DNA of 64,000 nucleotides from Collinsella aerofaciens (GTDB taxonomy: Bacteria > Actinomycetota > Coriobacteriia > Coriobacteriales > Coriobacteriaceae): the NCBI GenBank assembly GCA_008680965.1, contig NAKE01000001.1, positions 1,302,001 through 1,366,000 of the forward strand, in the 5' to 3' direction. Below the pieces are notes generated by a model. It saw only the letters and a list, made by a program, of their open reading frames with translations, had not been told where the DNA came from and did not search any database. Below, piece by piece: positions 42,556 through 50,511 of this stretch (position 1 is its first letter; each line of letters starts with the position of its first letter). A program made the position numbers and the translations under genes.

Positions 42556-43518
42556 ATGTCCGAAACCGGTCTGCTGCCGGCATATCTGATCGTCGGTACC
42601 GATGGGGTCAAGCGCGACCACGCCGTCTCGCGTATGAAAGCTCGCTTGGAAAAGTCGGGTATGGTTGAGTTCAACCTCGATGAACGTGACATGACGAAAG
42701 ATCCCGATATTGAGTCGATCATCGGCTCGCTCAATACCTTTCCCATGGGCAGCGAGTTTCGCCTGGTGATCCTCGACGGCTGCTCCAAGCTTGCCAAGGC
42801 GGTCTCGGAACCGCTTGTCGAGTACCTCGCAAGTCCCAGCCCCACGACGGTCTGTCTCATTATTGCCGACTCACTTGCCAAGAATACGCGCCTGTATAAG
42901 GCAATCGCCAAGATCGACAAGAAGGCTATCGTCGATTGTTCGGGTACCAAGCGCTGGGAACTGCCGCGCCGCGTTCAGCAGATGGCGACGCAGCGCGGTA
43001 AGTCCATCTCGACAGCTGCTGCCGAGGAGCTCGTCTCGCGCTCGGGCGAGAACACCCGCATGCTCGATAACGACTTGGCCAAGCTTGCCCAGATGGTCGA
43101 GGCGCCGCAAATTGAGCTTGCCGATGTGGAGCGCTGGATCGTGCGCACGGCCGAAGTTCAGCCCTGGGACTTTCTCAACGCAGTGTCGGCCCGCGATATG
43201 CGCCGCTCGCTTGAGCTCTTTGGGCTGCTGCCCGCCAAGAGCTATGTGTGGACCTACACGCTGCTATGCGGTCGCATCCGCGAGTTGATCGTCGCCAAGG
43301 CGCTCGACTCTCGTGGGCAGGGTCGTGAGCTTGCCGCGACGCTCAAGCTTCAGGCCTGGCAGGTCAAGAATCACCTGACCTGGGCACGTCGTTTTTCGAT
43401 GACCGAGCTCGTTTCCGCGCTCGAGGGTGCCGTCGATGTGGAGCTCGCGCTCAAGGGTTCGGCTGATTCTGAGACCGCGCTTTTGCTCTGGATTACGAAC
43501 ATCTTGAGAAAATCGTGA
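42556..43518 (+). CDS. holA: DNA polymerase III delta subunit
   Basis: Clamp-loader subunit that opens the sliding clamp. 320 residues: LLPAYLIVGTDGVKRDHAVSRMKARL, FNLDERDM, LNTFPMGSEFRLVILDGCSKL and the C-terminal collar domain (SLELFGLLPAKSYVWTYTLLCGRIREL, LKLQAWQVKNHLTWARRFS). ATG 42556 after GGGAGGGGAG is chosen because the longer frame starts at the putative -10 element. The comEC-holA-rpsT order is widely conserved. Confidence 0.94.
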   Translation: MSETGLLPAYLIVGTDGVKRDHAVSRMKARLEKSGMVEFNLDERDMTKDPDIESIIGSLNTFPMGSEFRLVILDGCSKLAKAVSEPLVEYLASPSPTTVCLIIADSLAKNTRLYKAIAKIDKKAIVDCSGTKRWELPRRVQQMATQRGKSISTAAAEELVSRSGENTRMLDNDLAKLAQMVEAPQIELADVERWIVRTAEVQPWDFLNAVSARDMRRSLELFGLLPAKSYVWTYTLLCGRIRELIVAKALDSRGQGRELAATLKLQAWQVKNHLTWARRFSMTELVSALEGAVDVELALKGSADSETALLLWITNILRKS

Positions 43519-43567
43519 TGATACCTGCCTATTTGACAAATTCGTTCTATCCCTTTGTGGGGGAGCG

Positions 43568-43576
43568 TGCTATAGT
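43568..43576 (+). promoter_or_regulatory. Extended -10 promoter of rpsT
   Basis: TGC-TATAGT at 43568-43576, 75 bp before the rpsT start. TTGACA at 43528 is too far upstream to serve as its -35. Confidence 0.5.
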
Positions 43577-43651
43577 AGGCGCTTGCATGACCTCACCGTG
43601 TCTCAGAGGTGTCATACATTTTTTGCAAGGAACTCGAAAGGAACTCCAGAA

Positions 43652-43918
43652 GTGGCAAACATCAAGTCTCAGAAGAAGCGTATCCGCACCAATGAGGCAG
43701 CTCGCATGCGTAACAAGGCTGTCAAGTCCGAGCTCAAGACGCTGACCAAGCACGTCCAGTCCGCCGTCGCCGAGGGCGACGGCGAGAAGGCCCAGGCTGC
43801 CCTCAAGACCGTCACCAAGCGTCTCGACATGGCTGCCGCCAAGCATGTTATCCACAAGAACCAGGCTTCCAACCGCAAGTCCGGTCTTGCCAAGCTCGTG
43901 AACAGCATCAACGCCTAA
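43652..43918 (+). CDS. rpsT: 30S ribosomal protein S20
   Basis: Primary 16S rRNA binder of the 30S. 88 residues beginning VANIKSQKKRIRTNEAARMRN from GTG 43652, with GAAAGGAAC upstream; the longer frame to 43583 has no family similarity. The long helical body (SELKTLTKHVQSAVAEG...) ends NRKSGLAKLVNSINA. It is a single-gene unit with a terminator, followed by lepA as in many bacteria. In E. coli rpsT is autoregulated through a non-ATG start; a GTG is present here too. Confidence 0.96.
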   Translation: MANIKSQKKRIRTNEAARMRNKAVKSELKTLTKHVQSAVAEGDGEKAQAALKTVTKRLDMAAAKHVIHKNQASNRKSGLAKLVNSINA

Positions 43919-43955
43919 GTTGTAAATTTCACACCACACAGATTACGCGCATAAA

Positions 43956-43990
43956 TGGAGCCTGTTTTATGGAACAGGCTCCATTTTTTG
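43956..43990 (+). terminator. Terminator of rpsT
   Basis: Perfect stem TGGAGCCTGTT (43956-43966) with AACAGGCTCCA (43973-43983), then TTTTTTG. Confidence 0.93.
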
Positions 43991-44001
43991 TACCGCTCGG
44001 G

Positions 44002-44007
44002 TAAGAT
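44002..44007 (+). promoter_or_regulatory. Promoter -10 of lepA; probable leaderless transcript
   Basis: TAAGAT at 44002-44007 ends 7 bp before the lepA ATG at 44015, so transcription would start at or within a base or two of the A of the start codon. There is no purine-rich ribosome site upstream. Confidence 0.55.
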
Positions 44008-44014
44008 AGTCCGC

Positions 44015-45826
44015 ATGAATACTTCAATTGACATTTCCCACATCCGTAACTTCTCGATCGTAGCGCACATCGACCATGGCAAGTCCACGATCAGTGACCG
44101 TATCCTCGAACTCACCCATACCGTCGACGAGCGCGACATGGAGTCGCAGCTGCTCGACACCATGGATATCGAGCGCGAGCGCGGCATTACGATCAAGTCC
44201 AATGCCGTTCGCGTTTCCTATGACGCCGACGATGGCGAGACGTATCAGTTCAACCTGATCGATACGCCGGGCCACGTGGACTTTACCTACGAGGTCTCGC
44301 GTTCGCTGGCCGCCTGCGAGGGCGCGGTGCTCGTCGTCGACGCCACGCAGGGCGTCGAGGCGCAGACCGTCTCCAACGCGACGCTCGCCATGAACGCCAA
44401 CCTGGATATCGTGCCCGCCATCAACAAGATCGACCTGCCGTCGGCACACCCCGATGAGGTCAAGACCGAGATCGAGGATGACCTGGCGATTCCCGCCGAC
44501 GATGCCGTATGCGTATCAGGCAAGACCGGCGAGGGTATCCACGACCTGCTGGAGTCCATCGTCTTTTTGATTTCACCGCCCAAGGGCGATGCAAACGCGC
44601 CGCTCAAGGCGCTCATCCTGGACTCGTATTTTGATGAGTACCGCGGCGTCGTTGCCACGGTCCGTGTTTTTGACGGCTCCATTAAAAAGGGCGATACCGT
44701 TCGTATGATGCAGGCAGAAGGTGACTTTTTGGTCGACGGCGTGGGCGTCAAGCGTCCTGCCGAGACGCCGGTCGACGCGCTGACGGTCGGCGAGGTGGGC
44801 TACGTGGTCACGGGCCTGAAGGACCCCGAGGCCGTGCACGTGGGCGATACCCTCACGTGGGCGTCGAATCCCTGCCCCGAGCCGCTTCCCGGCTATCGCG
44901 AGGCCAAGCCCATGGTCTATACGGGCCTGTTCCCGATCGACAACAAGGATTACGAGAACCTGCGCGATGCTCTCGATAAGCTGCATGTCAACGACCCGTC
45001 GTTGGTGTGGGAGCCCGAGACCTCGGTGGCGCTCGGCTTTGGTTTCCGCGTTGGCTTCTTGGGCCTGCTGCATATGGAGGTCGTCAAGGAGCGCTTGGAG
45101 CGCGAGTTCAACCTGGACCTGATTGCCACGAGCCCTTCGGTGGACTATCACGTCTACAAGACTGACGGCGAGATGATTGATGTTCGCAGCCCGCAGGATC
45201 TGCCCGAGGCCACGCGCATCGAGCGCATTGAGGAGCCTTACCTCAAGGCCAAGATTATCTGCCCGCCCGAGTATACGGGTGCCGTCATGCAGCTCGCTAT
45301 CGAGCACCGCGGAATTACAACCGACATGATCCATCTCACGAGCAAATCGGTCGAGATGCGCTTTGATATGCCCCTCGCCGAGCTCATCTTGGACTTCTTT
45401 GACCAGCTCAAGAGCCGCACCAAGGGCTATGCCTCGCTCGACTATGAGTTCAACGAGTATCGTCCCTCCGAGCTCGTCAAGCTCGATATCCTGCTTTCGG
45501 GTGATGAAGTGGACGCGCTTTCGTTTATCGTGCACAAGGACAAGGCCTATGGCCTGGCCCGCGGGCTGTGCGACAAACTCAAGGAAATCATTCCGCGCCA
45601 GCTGTTCGAGGTGCCCATCCAGGGCGCTATCGGCAACAAGATTATCGCCCGCTCTACCGTTAAGGCGCGCCGCAAGGACGTTTTGGCCAAGTGCTATGGC
45701 GGCGATATCTCGCGTAAGCGCAAGCTGCTCGAGAAACAGAAAGAGGGCAAAAAGCGCATGAAGGCCATCGGTTCGGTCGAGGTCCCGCAGGAGGCCTTTA
45801 TGGCGATCCTCAAGGTGGACGAGTAG
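44015..45826 (+). CDS. lepA: Elongation factor 4
   Basis: Translational GTPase that back-translocates stalled ribosomes or aids 30S assembly. 603 residues: G1 AHIDHGKST at about 17-25, switch RGITIKSNAV, G3 DTPGHVDF, G4 NKIDLPSA, domain V and the LepA-specific C-terminal domain (NKIIARSTVKARRKDVLAKCYGGDISRKRKLLEKQKEGKKRM). ATG 44015 matches family N-termini (IRNFSIVAHIDHG at residue 10) and has no Shine-Dalgarno, which fits a leaderless mRNA. dusB follows 5 bp after. Confidence 0.97.
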   Translation: MNTSIDISHIRNFSIVAHIDHGKSTISDRILELTHTVDERDMESQLLDTMDIERERGITIKSNAVRVSYDADDGETYQFNLIDTPGHVDFTYEVSRSLAACEGAVLVVDATQGVEAQTVSNATLAMNANLDIVPAINKIDLPSAHPDEVKTEIEDDLAIPADDAVCVSGKTGEGIHDLLESIVFLISPPKGDANAPLKALILDSYFDEYRGVVATVRVFDGSIKKGDTVRMMQAEGDFLVDGVGVKRPAETPVDALTVGEVGYVVTGLKDPEAVHVGDTLTWASNPCPEPLPGYREAKPMVYTGLFPIDNKDYENLRDALDKLHVNDPSLVWEPETSVALGFGFRVGFLGLLHMEVVKERLEREFNLDLIATSPSVDYHVYKTDGEMIDVRSPQDLPEATRIERIEEPYLKAKIICPPEYTGAVMQLAIEHRGITTDMIHLTSKSVEMRFDMPLAELILDFFDQLKSRTKGYASLDYEFNEYRPSELVKLDILLSGDEVDALSFIVHKDKAYGLARGLCDKLKEIIPRQLFEVPIQGAIGNKIIARSTVKARRKDVLAKCYGGDISRKRKLLEKQKEGKKRMKAIGSVEVPQEAFMAILKVDE

Positions 45827-45831
45827 GTCCC

Positions 45832-46875
45832 ATGGCGCTTTCTGAATACAGTACGCGGCTGCTGGGTGCCTATGCCGAGCAGCCGTTCCTTATGGCTCCC
45901 ATGGCTGGCGTGACCGACCCCGCCTACCGCATCATGTGCCGCCGCCGCGGTGCCCATCTTGCCTACAGCGAGATGGTGAGCGTGGCGGGTCTTGCCTATG
46001 CCAGCAATAAGACGTGGCGCCTGGTGCTACCGGCCGACGAGGAGCAGCAGATCTGCGTACAGCTCTTTGGTTCCAAGCCCGATCAGTTTGCGAGCGCCGT
46101 CGCCGCCGTTGAGGAGCGTGTTGGCGATCGCCTGTCGCTGATCGACATCAACATGGCCTGCCCGGCTCGCAAGGTCGTTACCAAGGGCGAGGGCTCGGCA
46201 CTTATGCGCACGCCTGAGCTGGCCGAGCAGATTGTCGAGGCGGCGGTAGGCGCGGCGCACGTGCCCGTGACCGTAAAAATCCGCAAGGGCTTTTACGCCG
46301 AAGACCGCAATGCCGCGACGTTTGCCCAGATGCTCGAGGGGGCAGGGGCCGCTGCGGTGGCGGTACATGGTCGCTGTGCCACGCAGCTCTATACGGGCCA
46401 GGCCGATTGGTCAGTCGTCGATGAGGTGGCCGACGCCGTCGAGATTCCCGTTATCGGTTCGGGCGACGTGTTCTGCGCCGAGGATGCCGCGGAGCATCTG
46501 CGCAACTCCGGCGCCAGCGCCGTGTTCATCGCGCGCGGTATCTATGGCAATCCCTGGGTGTTCGGCGATGCCCGCGCCCTTGCGCTCGATGGCACGCCGG
46601 TACCGGTACGTAGCTCGGTCGAGCGCCTGGATGCCCTGCGCGAGCACCTGACGCTCACGCACGAGCTGTTGCCGCTCATGTCGCGTGCCCGTACGTACGC
46701 AAGCTGGTATCTAAAGGGGATGCCTCATGCTGCGGCCTGGCGCGCGCAGGTGGTGCGCTGCTCCACATACGAGGAGTTCATGGCATTGGTCGATGATATC
46801 GAGCGCGATGTGGTGGCCTGCGAGGCCGCGCTTGCCGCCGGCGAGTCGGTGCCCGCTCATCCGCTGGAGGCCTAA
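45832..46875 (+). CDS. dusB: tRNA-dihydrouridine synthase
   Basis: FMN enzyme that reduces uridine in the tRNA D-loop. The 347 residues form a TIM barrel: FLMAPMAGVTDPAYRIMCRR, TEMVS-like YSEMVSVAGLAY, VQLFGSKPDQF, DINMACPARKVVTKGEGSALM with the catalytic Cys, VTVKIRKGF, VHGRCATQLYTGQADWSV, and IGSGDVFCAEDA. The DusB subgroup is most likely from the ACPARKVV pattern. It sits between lepA and hemW, with 2 bp to hemW, so a lepA-dusB-hemW operon. Confidence 0.93.
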   Translation: MALSEYSTRLLGAYAEQPFLMAPMAGVTDPAYRIMCRRRGAHLAYSEMVSVAGLAYASNKTWRLVLPADEEQQICVQLFGSKPDQFASAVAAVEERVGDRLSLIDINMACPARKVVTKGEGSALMRTPELAEQIVEAAVGAAHVPVTVKIRKGFYAEDRNAATFAQMLEGAGAAAVAVHGRCATQLYTGQADWSVVDEVADAVEIPVIGSGDVFCAEDAAEHLRNSGASAVFIARGIYGNPWVFGDARALALDGTPVPVRSSVERLDALREHLTLTHELLPLMSRARTYASWYLKGMPHAAAWRAQVVRCSTYEEFMALVDDIERDVVACEAALAAGESVPAHPLEA

Positions 46876-46877
46876 CG

Positions 46878-48110
46878 GTGGCCGTTACCGCGCTGTACGT
46901 CCACGTGCCGTTTTGCGCCCAAAAGTGCCGATACTGCGACTTTGACTCGCGCCGTTTTGCTCCGTGCGACCTGAGCGCTGCGCTCGATGCCTATTTTGAG
47001 CAGTTGTATGCGCGCCTCGATGCCTTTGGCGACGCCGGGGCGCTTGCGCAAGTCTGCACCGTCTATGTAGGCGGCGGCACGCCGTCGCTGGCAGGTGAGT
47101 GTCTGGTAGAACTTGCCCGGCGTATCTCTGCGTGGTGCAAGCCCGTTGAGTTTACCTGCGAGGCCAATCCCGAGTCGCTGACTTCGCAGCTTGCCGCGGC
47201 GCTTGCCGGGGTGGGCGTCACGCGCATTTCTCTGGGAGTCCAAACCCTCGACAACGCCGAGCTTGCTGCGATTGGCCGCATTCACGATGCCGATCGGGCG
47301 CTCGCTGCCATCGCGACGGTCAAGGACGCTGGGCTTGACGTGTCGTGCGACCTTATGTGCGGTCTTCCCGGGCAGACCGCAGCGAGTTGGAAACGCACGC
47401 TCGATGGCGTGCTGGCGGCGGCGCCGCATCATGTGTCGGTGTACCCGCTCACGCTCGAGGAGGGCACGCCGCTCTACCGCATGGCGTGTCAAGACGAGTC
47501 GCTCGAGCCCGACGAAGATTTTCAGGCTGCGTGCATGGACGCGGCGCGTGAGCGTCTGGGTGCGGCCGGTTATCACCCGTATGAGGTGGCAAGCTACGCG
47601 CTCGACGGACATGAGTGCGCCCACAACATAGCCTATTGGACCGGACGGGGCTATCTGGGTTTGGGTCGCTCTGCCGCCGGTATGCTCGACGCCGAGGATT
47701 TCGATCGCCTGGCCGGGCTGTTTCCCGACGTGCCCGCTCGCGGCGATGCGTATCGCGTGCGTCTGGTGCAACGCGACGACACCGCGACGAAGTTTGATGC
47801 CGAGTATTTGTCGCAGCGCGAGGCGGCGGCCGAGGATTTGATGCTCGCTTGCCGCATGACGCGTGGCATTGGGCCCGATCTGTTGGCTCGCTCGGCAAGC
47901 GTGATCGCTGCAGACGAGTTGGCGGCGGCCTGCGACCGTGCACTCGAGTTGGGCCTTGCCATCTGGGTACCCGATGATGTCGAGGGACATACGGAGCGCG
48001 TCACCTCGAAAGACGTTATCGCAGGTCGTGCCCGCGCCCACTTAGCGCCCACCCACTTGGGCTGGCTCGATGGAAATGTGCTGTTCGAGCTGTTTTGGGG
48101 TCTAGCCTAG
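46878..48110 (+). CDS. hemW: HemW-like radical SAM protein
   Basis: Related to oxygen-independent coproporphyrinogen oxidase but probably a heme chaperone. 410 residues from GTG 46878. LYVHVPFCAQKCRYCDFDS carries the cluster cysteines 13, 17 and 20, then YVGGGTPS, CEANPES, RISLGVQTLDNAELAAIGRIH and CDLMCGLPGQT. The HemN-specific N-terminal extension is absent, which supports HemW. In Firmicutes hemW is followed by hrcA-grpE-dnaK-dnaJ; here two J-protein genes follow without the other three. Confidence 0.93.
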   Translation: MAVTALYVHVPFCAQKCRYCDFDSRRFAPCDLSAALDAYFEQLYARLDAFGDAGALAQVCTVYVGGGTPSLAGECLVELARRISAWCKPVEFTCEANPESLTSQLAAALAGVGVTRISLGVQTLDNAELAAIGRIHDADRALAAIATVKDAGLDVSCDLMCGLPGQTAASWKRTLDGVLAAAPHHVSVYPLTLEEGTPLYRMACQDESLEPDEDFQAACMDAARERLGAAGYHPYEVASYALDGHECAHNIAYWTGRGYLGLGRSAAGMLDAEDFDRLAGLFPDVPARGDAYRVRLVQRDDTATKFDAEYLSQREAAAEDLMLACRMTRGIGPDLLARSASVIAADELAAACDRALELGLAIWVPDDVEGHTERVTSKDVIAGRARAHLAPTHLGWLDGNVLFELFWGLA

Positions 48111-48120
48111 GCCGCTCGGG

Positions 48121-48126
48121 TAGAAT
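48121..48126 (+). promoter_or_regulatory. Possible -10 box before the first J-protein gene
   Basis: TAGAAT at 48121-48126 in a context (CCGCTCGGG just upstream) nearly identical to that of the lepA -10 at 44002. No clear -35. Confidence 0.4.
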
Positions 48127-48168
48127 TACCGCAATATATACGCTGCTGTGAGCAGGAGGTTGCCGCGC

Positions 48169-49272
48169 ATGGCGACGATGAACGAAAAAGATTACTACGA
48201 GATTCTGGGTGTCTCCAAGGACGCCACCTCGCGTGATATACAGAAGGCCTTCCAGCAAAAGGCCCGCAAGCTCCATCCGGACGTCAACAAAGAACCGGAT
48301 GCCGAGGAAAAGTTTAAAGAGGTTTCCGAGGCCTACGCTGTGCTTTCGGACGAGCAGAAGCGTGCGCGCTACGACGCCATGCGTTCGGGCAATCCCTTCG
48401 CCGGCGCTCCTACGGCTTCTCCCTATGGCGGCGGCTACGCCGGCAGCGCAGGCTATGGCAATCCCTTTGAGGGCGGCTTTCCCTTTGGTGGCGCCTGGGG
48501 CCAGCCGCGTCGCGGGCAGGCTGCCTATAATCCCGAGAACGGCGCCAACGTTGTCGTCGATATTAAGCTCGACGCCAAGGAGGCCAAGGGCGGTGCCCGC
48601 AAGACCGTCCGCTATACGCGCTTCGATACCTGTGGTCACTGCGGAGGCTCGGGTTCTGTCTCGTCCGAGCATGCACATACCTGTCCGAGCTGCGGCGGTC
48701 GCGGCCACATCGATGTCGACCTGTCCTTCCTGTTCGGTGCCGGCACGTTTCAGTCGGTCTGCCCCGAGTGCGGCGGTTCCGGTAAGGTCGTCGCCGACCC
48801 CTGCCCCGATTGCGGCGGCAGCGGTCGTACTCGCGTAACCTCCGAGCAGACGATTGAGTTTCCTGCCGGCACGCATGACGGCGACGAGGTCCGCATTAGC
48901 GGCATGGGTCATGCTGGCACCAACGGTGCCGCGGGCGGCGACCTGGTCGGTCGCGCCCATGTTGAGGCCGAGCGCCTGGAAGGCAAAGCTCGTACCGGTT
49001 TTTACCTGATGGGCATCGTGGCGCCGTTTTTGGTGCTGTCGGCCATCTCGGGCGTGTTCTCGGCCTTTGCCGTGATGTGCTTCATTCCGTTTGCCATGGG
49101 CCTGTTCATGGTGCTCTCGGACGGCGTGCTTCACCGCAGCCTGCTGTGGTGGAAGCGCGGCGCGATGCAGTTTGTCAACGGTTTTGCCAACGGATTTATG
49201 TTTGCGCTCGTGTCGGTTTGGTTTGCGAGCTGCTCGCAGCGTGCCATGCTTTCGCCCTACGCAATGCAATAA
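48169..49272 (+). CDS. DnaJ-like protein with a C-terminal membrane anchor
   Basis: 367 residues from ATG 48169 (GCAGGAGG upstream). Complete J-domain with HPD (DYYEILGVSKDATSRDIQKAF, LHPDVNKEPDAEEKFKEVSEAY), a Gly/Phe-rich linker, four zinc-finger repeats (CGHCGGSG, CPSCGGRG, CPECGGSG, CPDCGGSG), and a short beta segment with GTHDGDEVRISGMGHAG. After that the normal C-terminal domain is cut short and replaced, from about residue 280, by two or three hydrophobic helices (LMGIVAPFLVLSAISGVF, AVMCFIPFAMGLFMV, NGFMFALVSVWFASC). It would bring DnaK activity to the membrane. A canonical dnaJ follows 81 bp downstream. Confidence 0.88.
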   Translation: MATMNEKDYYEILGVSKDATSRDIQKAFQQKARKLHPDVNKEPDAEEKFKEVSEAYAVLSDEQKRARYDAMRSGNPFAGAPTASPYGGGYAGSAGYGNPFEGGFPFGGAWGQPRRGQAAYNPENGANVVVDIKLDAKEAKGGARKTVRYTRFDTCGHCGGSGSVSSEHAHTCPSCGGRGHIDVDLSFLFGAGTFQSVCPECGGSGKVVADPCPDCGGSGRTRVTSEQTIEFPAGTHDGDEVRISGMGHAGTNGAAGGDLVGRAHVEAERLEGKARTGFYLMGIVAPFLVLSAISGVFSAFAVMCFIPFAMGLFMVLSDGVLHRSLLWWKRGAMQFVNGFANGFMFALVSVWFASCSQRAMLSPYAMQ

Positions 49273-49353
49273 CATCAAACCCTCTGTTTGCGGCCGGCCC
49301 AGCTTGGGTATAGGACGCACTGTGACAATAATGAAAGTCGGAAGGATTCGGTC

Positions 49354-50502
49354 GTGTCGGAAAATAGGGATTACTACGAGGTACTTGGCGTCGACAAGGA
49401 TGCCGACGCGCGGACGATTAAGCGCGCGTTTCTAAAGAAGGCCCGTACCGTACACCCGGACGTTTCGGACGACCCCGAGGCCGAGGCCAAGTTCAAGGAG
49501 CTCAACGAGGCATATTCCGTTCTTTCCGACGAGCAGAAGCGTGCTAACTACGACCGTTACGGCACCGCGGACGGCCCTGGCGGCTCGGGCTACGTCGATA
49601 TCAACGATATCTTTGGCGGCATGGGCATGGACGACCTCTTCTCGTCGTTCTTTGGCGGCGGTGCTGGCGGTGGCGCCCGAAATCGCCGCGAGCGTCGTCG
49701 CGGCCGCGATATGGCCATCTCCCTTTCGGTGACCCTTGAGGAGGCGGCGCTCGGGTGCAAAAAGACGATCAGCTATGACCGCCTTGCTCCCTGCGAGGAT
49801 TGCAACGGCACCGGTAGGGCCGAGGGCGCACAGGAAAAGCAGTGCAGCCGCTGCCACGGCACGGGCTATGTCACGACGGTCCAGCGCTCGTTCCTGGGCC
49901 AGGTTCAGTCCTCTTCGCCTTGTCCCGACTGCCATGGCGAGGGCACGGTCATCGACCATCCCTGCGAGACCTGCGACGGTCAGGGCCGCACGCCTTCGCA
50001 CGAAAAGATCGACATCGATATTCCCGCCGGTGTTTCGACCGGTCGCCAGCTGCGCGTGAGCGGCTTTGGCGAGGCGGGCCTTCGCGGTGAGCCCTCGGGC
50101 GACCTGATCGTCAACGTGCGCGTCGCCGACCACGAGCGTTTTAAGCGCAACGGTGACGACCTGTATCTGGTGAGCGATATCTCGATTGCGCAGGCCGCGC
50201 TCGGTTGCGAGATCGAGGTCGAGGGCATTATGCCCGACGAGGTCGTCAAACTGTGCGTCCCCGCCGGCACACAGTACGGTGACACCGTGAGCGTCAACAA
50301 TTACGGCATGCCGCGTATCGGCGGTGGCGGTTCACGCGGTCGTCTGATCGTGCAGATGCGCGTGGTCGTCCCCACGAACCTTTCCAACAAGCAGCGCGAG
50401 CTGCTTCGCGCCTTTGCCGACGAGATGGGCGACGACGTCGCTTCCGGTAAGAAGTCGGTAACCGATCGTATCAAGAGCGCCCTCGACGATATCCTCGATT
50501 AA
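49354..50502 (+). CDS. dnaJ: Chaperone protein DnaJ
   Basis: Hsp40 co-chaperone of DnaK. 382 residues from GTG 49354. J-domain with HPD (YYEVLGVDKDADARTIKRAF, VHPDVSDDPEAEAKF), a G/F region (GGMGMDDLFSSFFGGGAGGG), four CxxCxGxG repeats beginning CEDCNGTGRA, and a full C-terminal substrate domain (LYLVSDISIAQAALGCEIEVEGI, GGSRGRLIVQMRV). An in-frame extension to 49288 has no support. Followed after 9 bp by mtaB. dnaK, grpE and hrcA are not in the window. Confidence 0.96.
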   Translation: MSENRDYYEVLGVDKDADARTIKRAFLKKARTVHPDVSDDPEAEAKFKELNEAYSVLSDEQKRANYDRYGTADGPGGSGYVDINDIFGGMGMDDLFSSFFGGGAGGGARNRRERRRGRDMAISLSVTLEEAALGCKKTISYDRLAPCEDCNGTGRAEGAQEKQCSRCHGTGYVTTVQRSFLGQVQSSSPCPDCHGEGTVIDHPCETCDGQGRTPSHEKIDIDIPAGVSTGRQLRVSGFGEAGLRGEPSGDLIVNVRVADHERFKRNGDDLYLVSDISIAQAALGCEIEVEGIMPDEVVKLCVPAGTQYGDTVSVNNYGMPRIGGGGSRGRLIVQMRVVVPTNLSNKQRELLRAFADEMGDDVASGKKSVTDRIKSALDDILD

Positions 50503-50511
50503 GGAGCCCGT

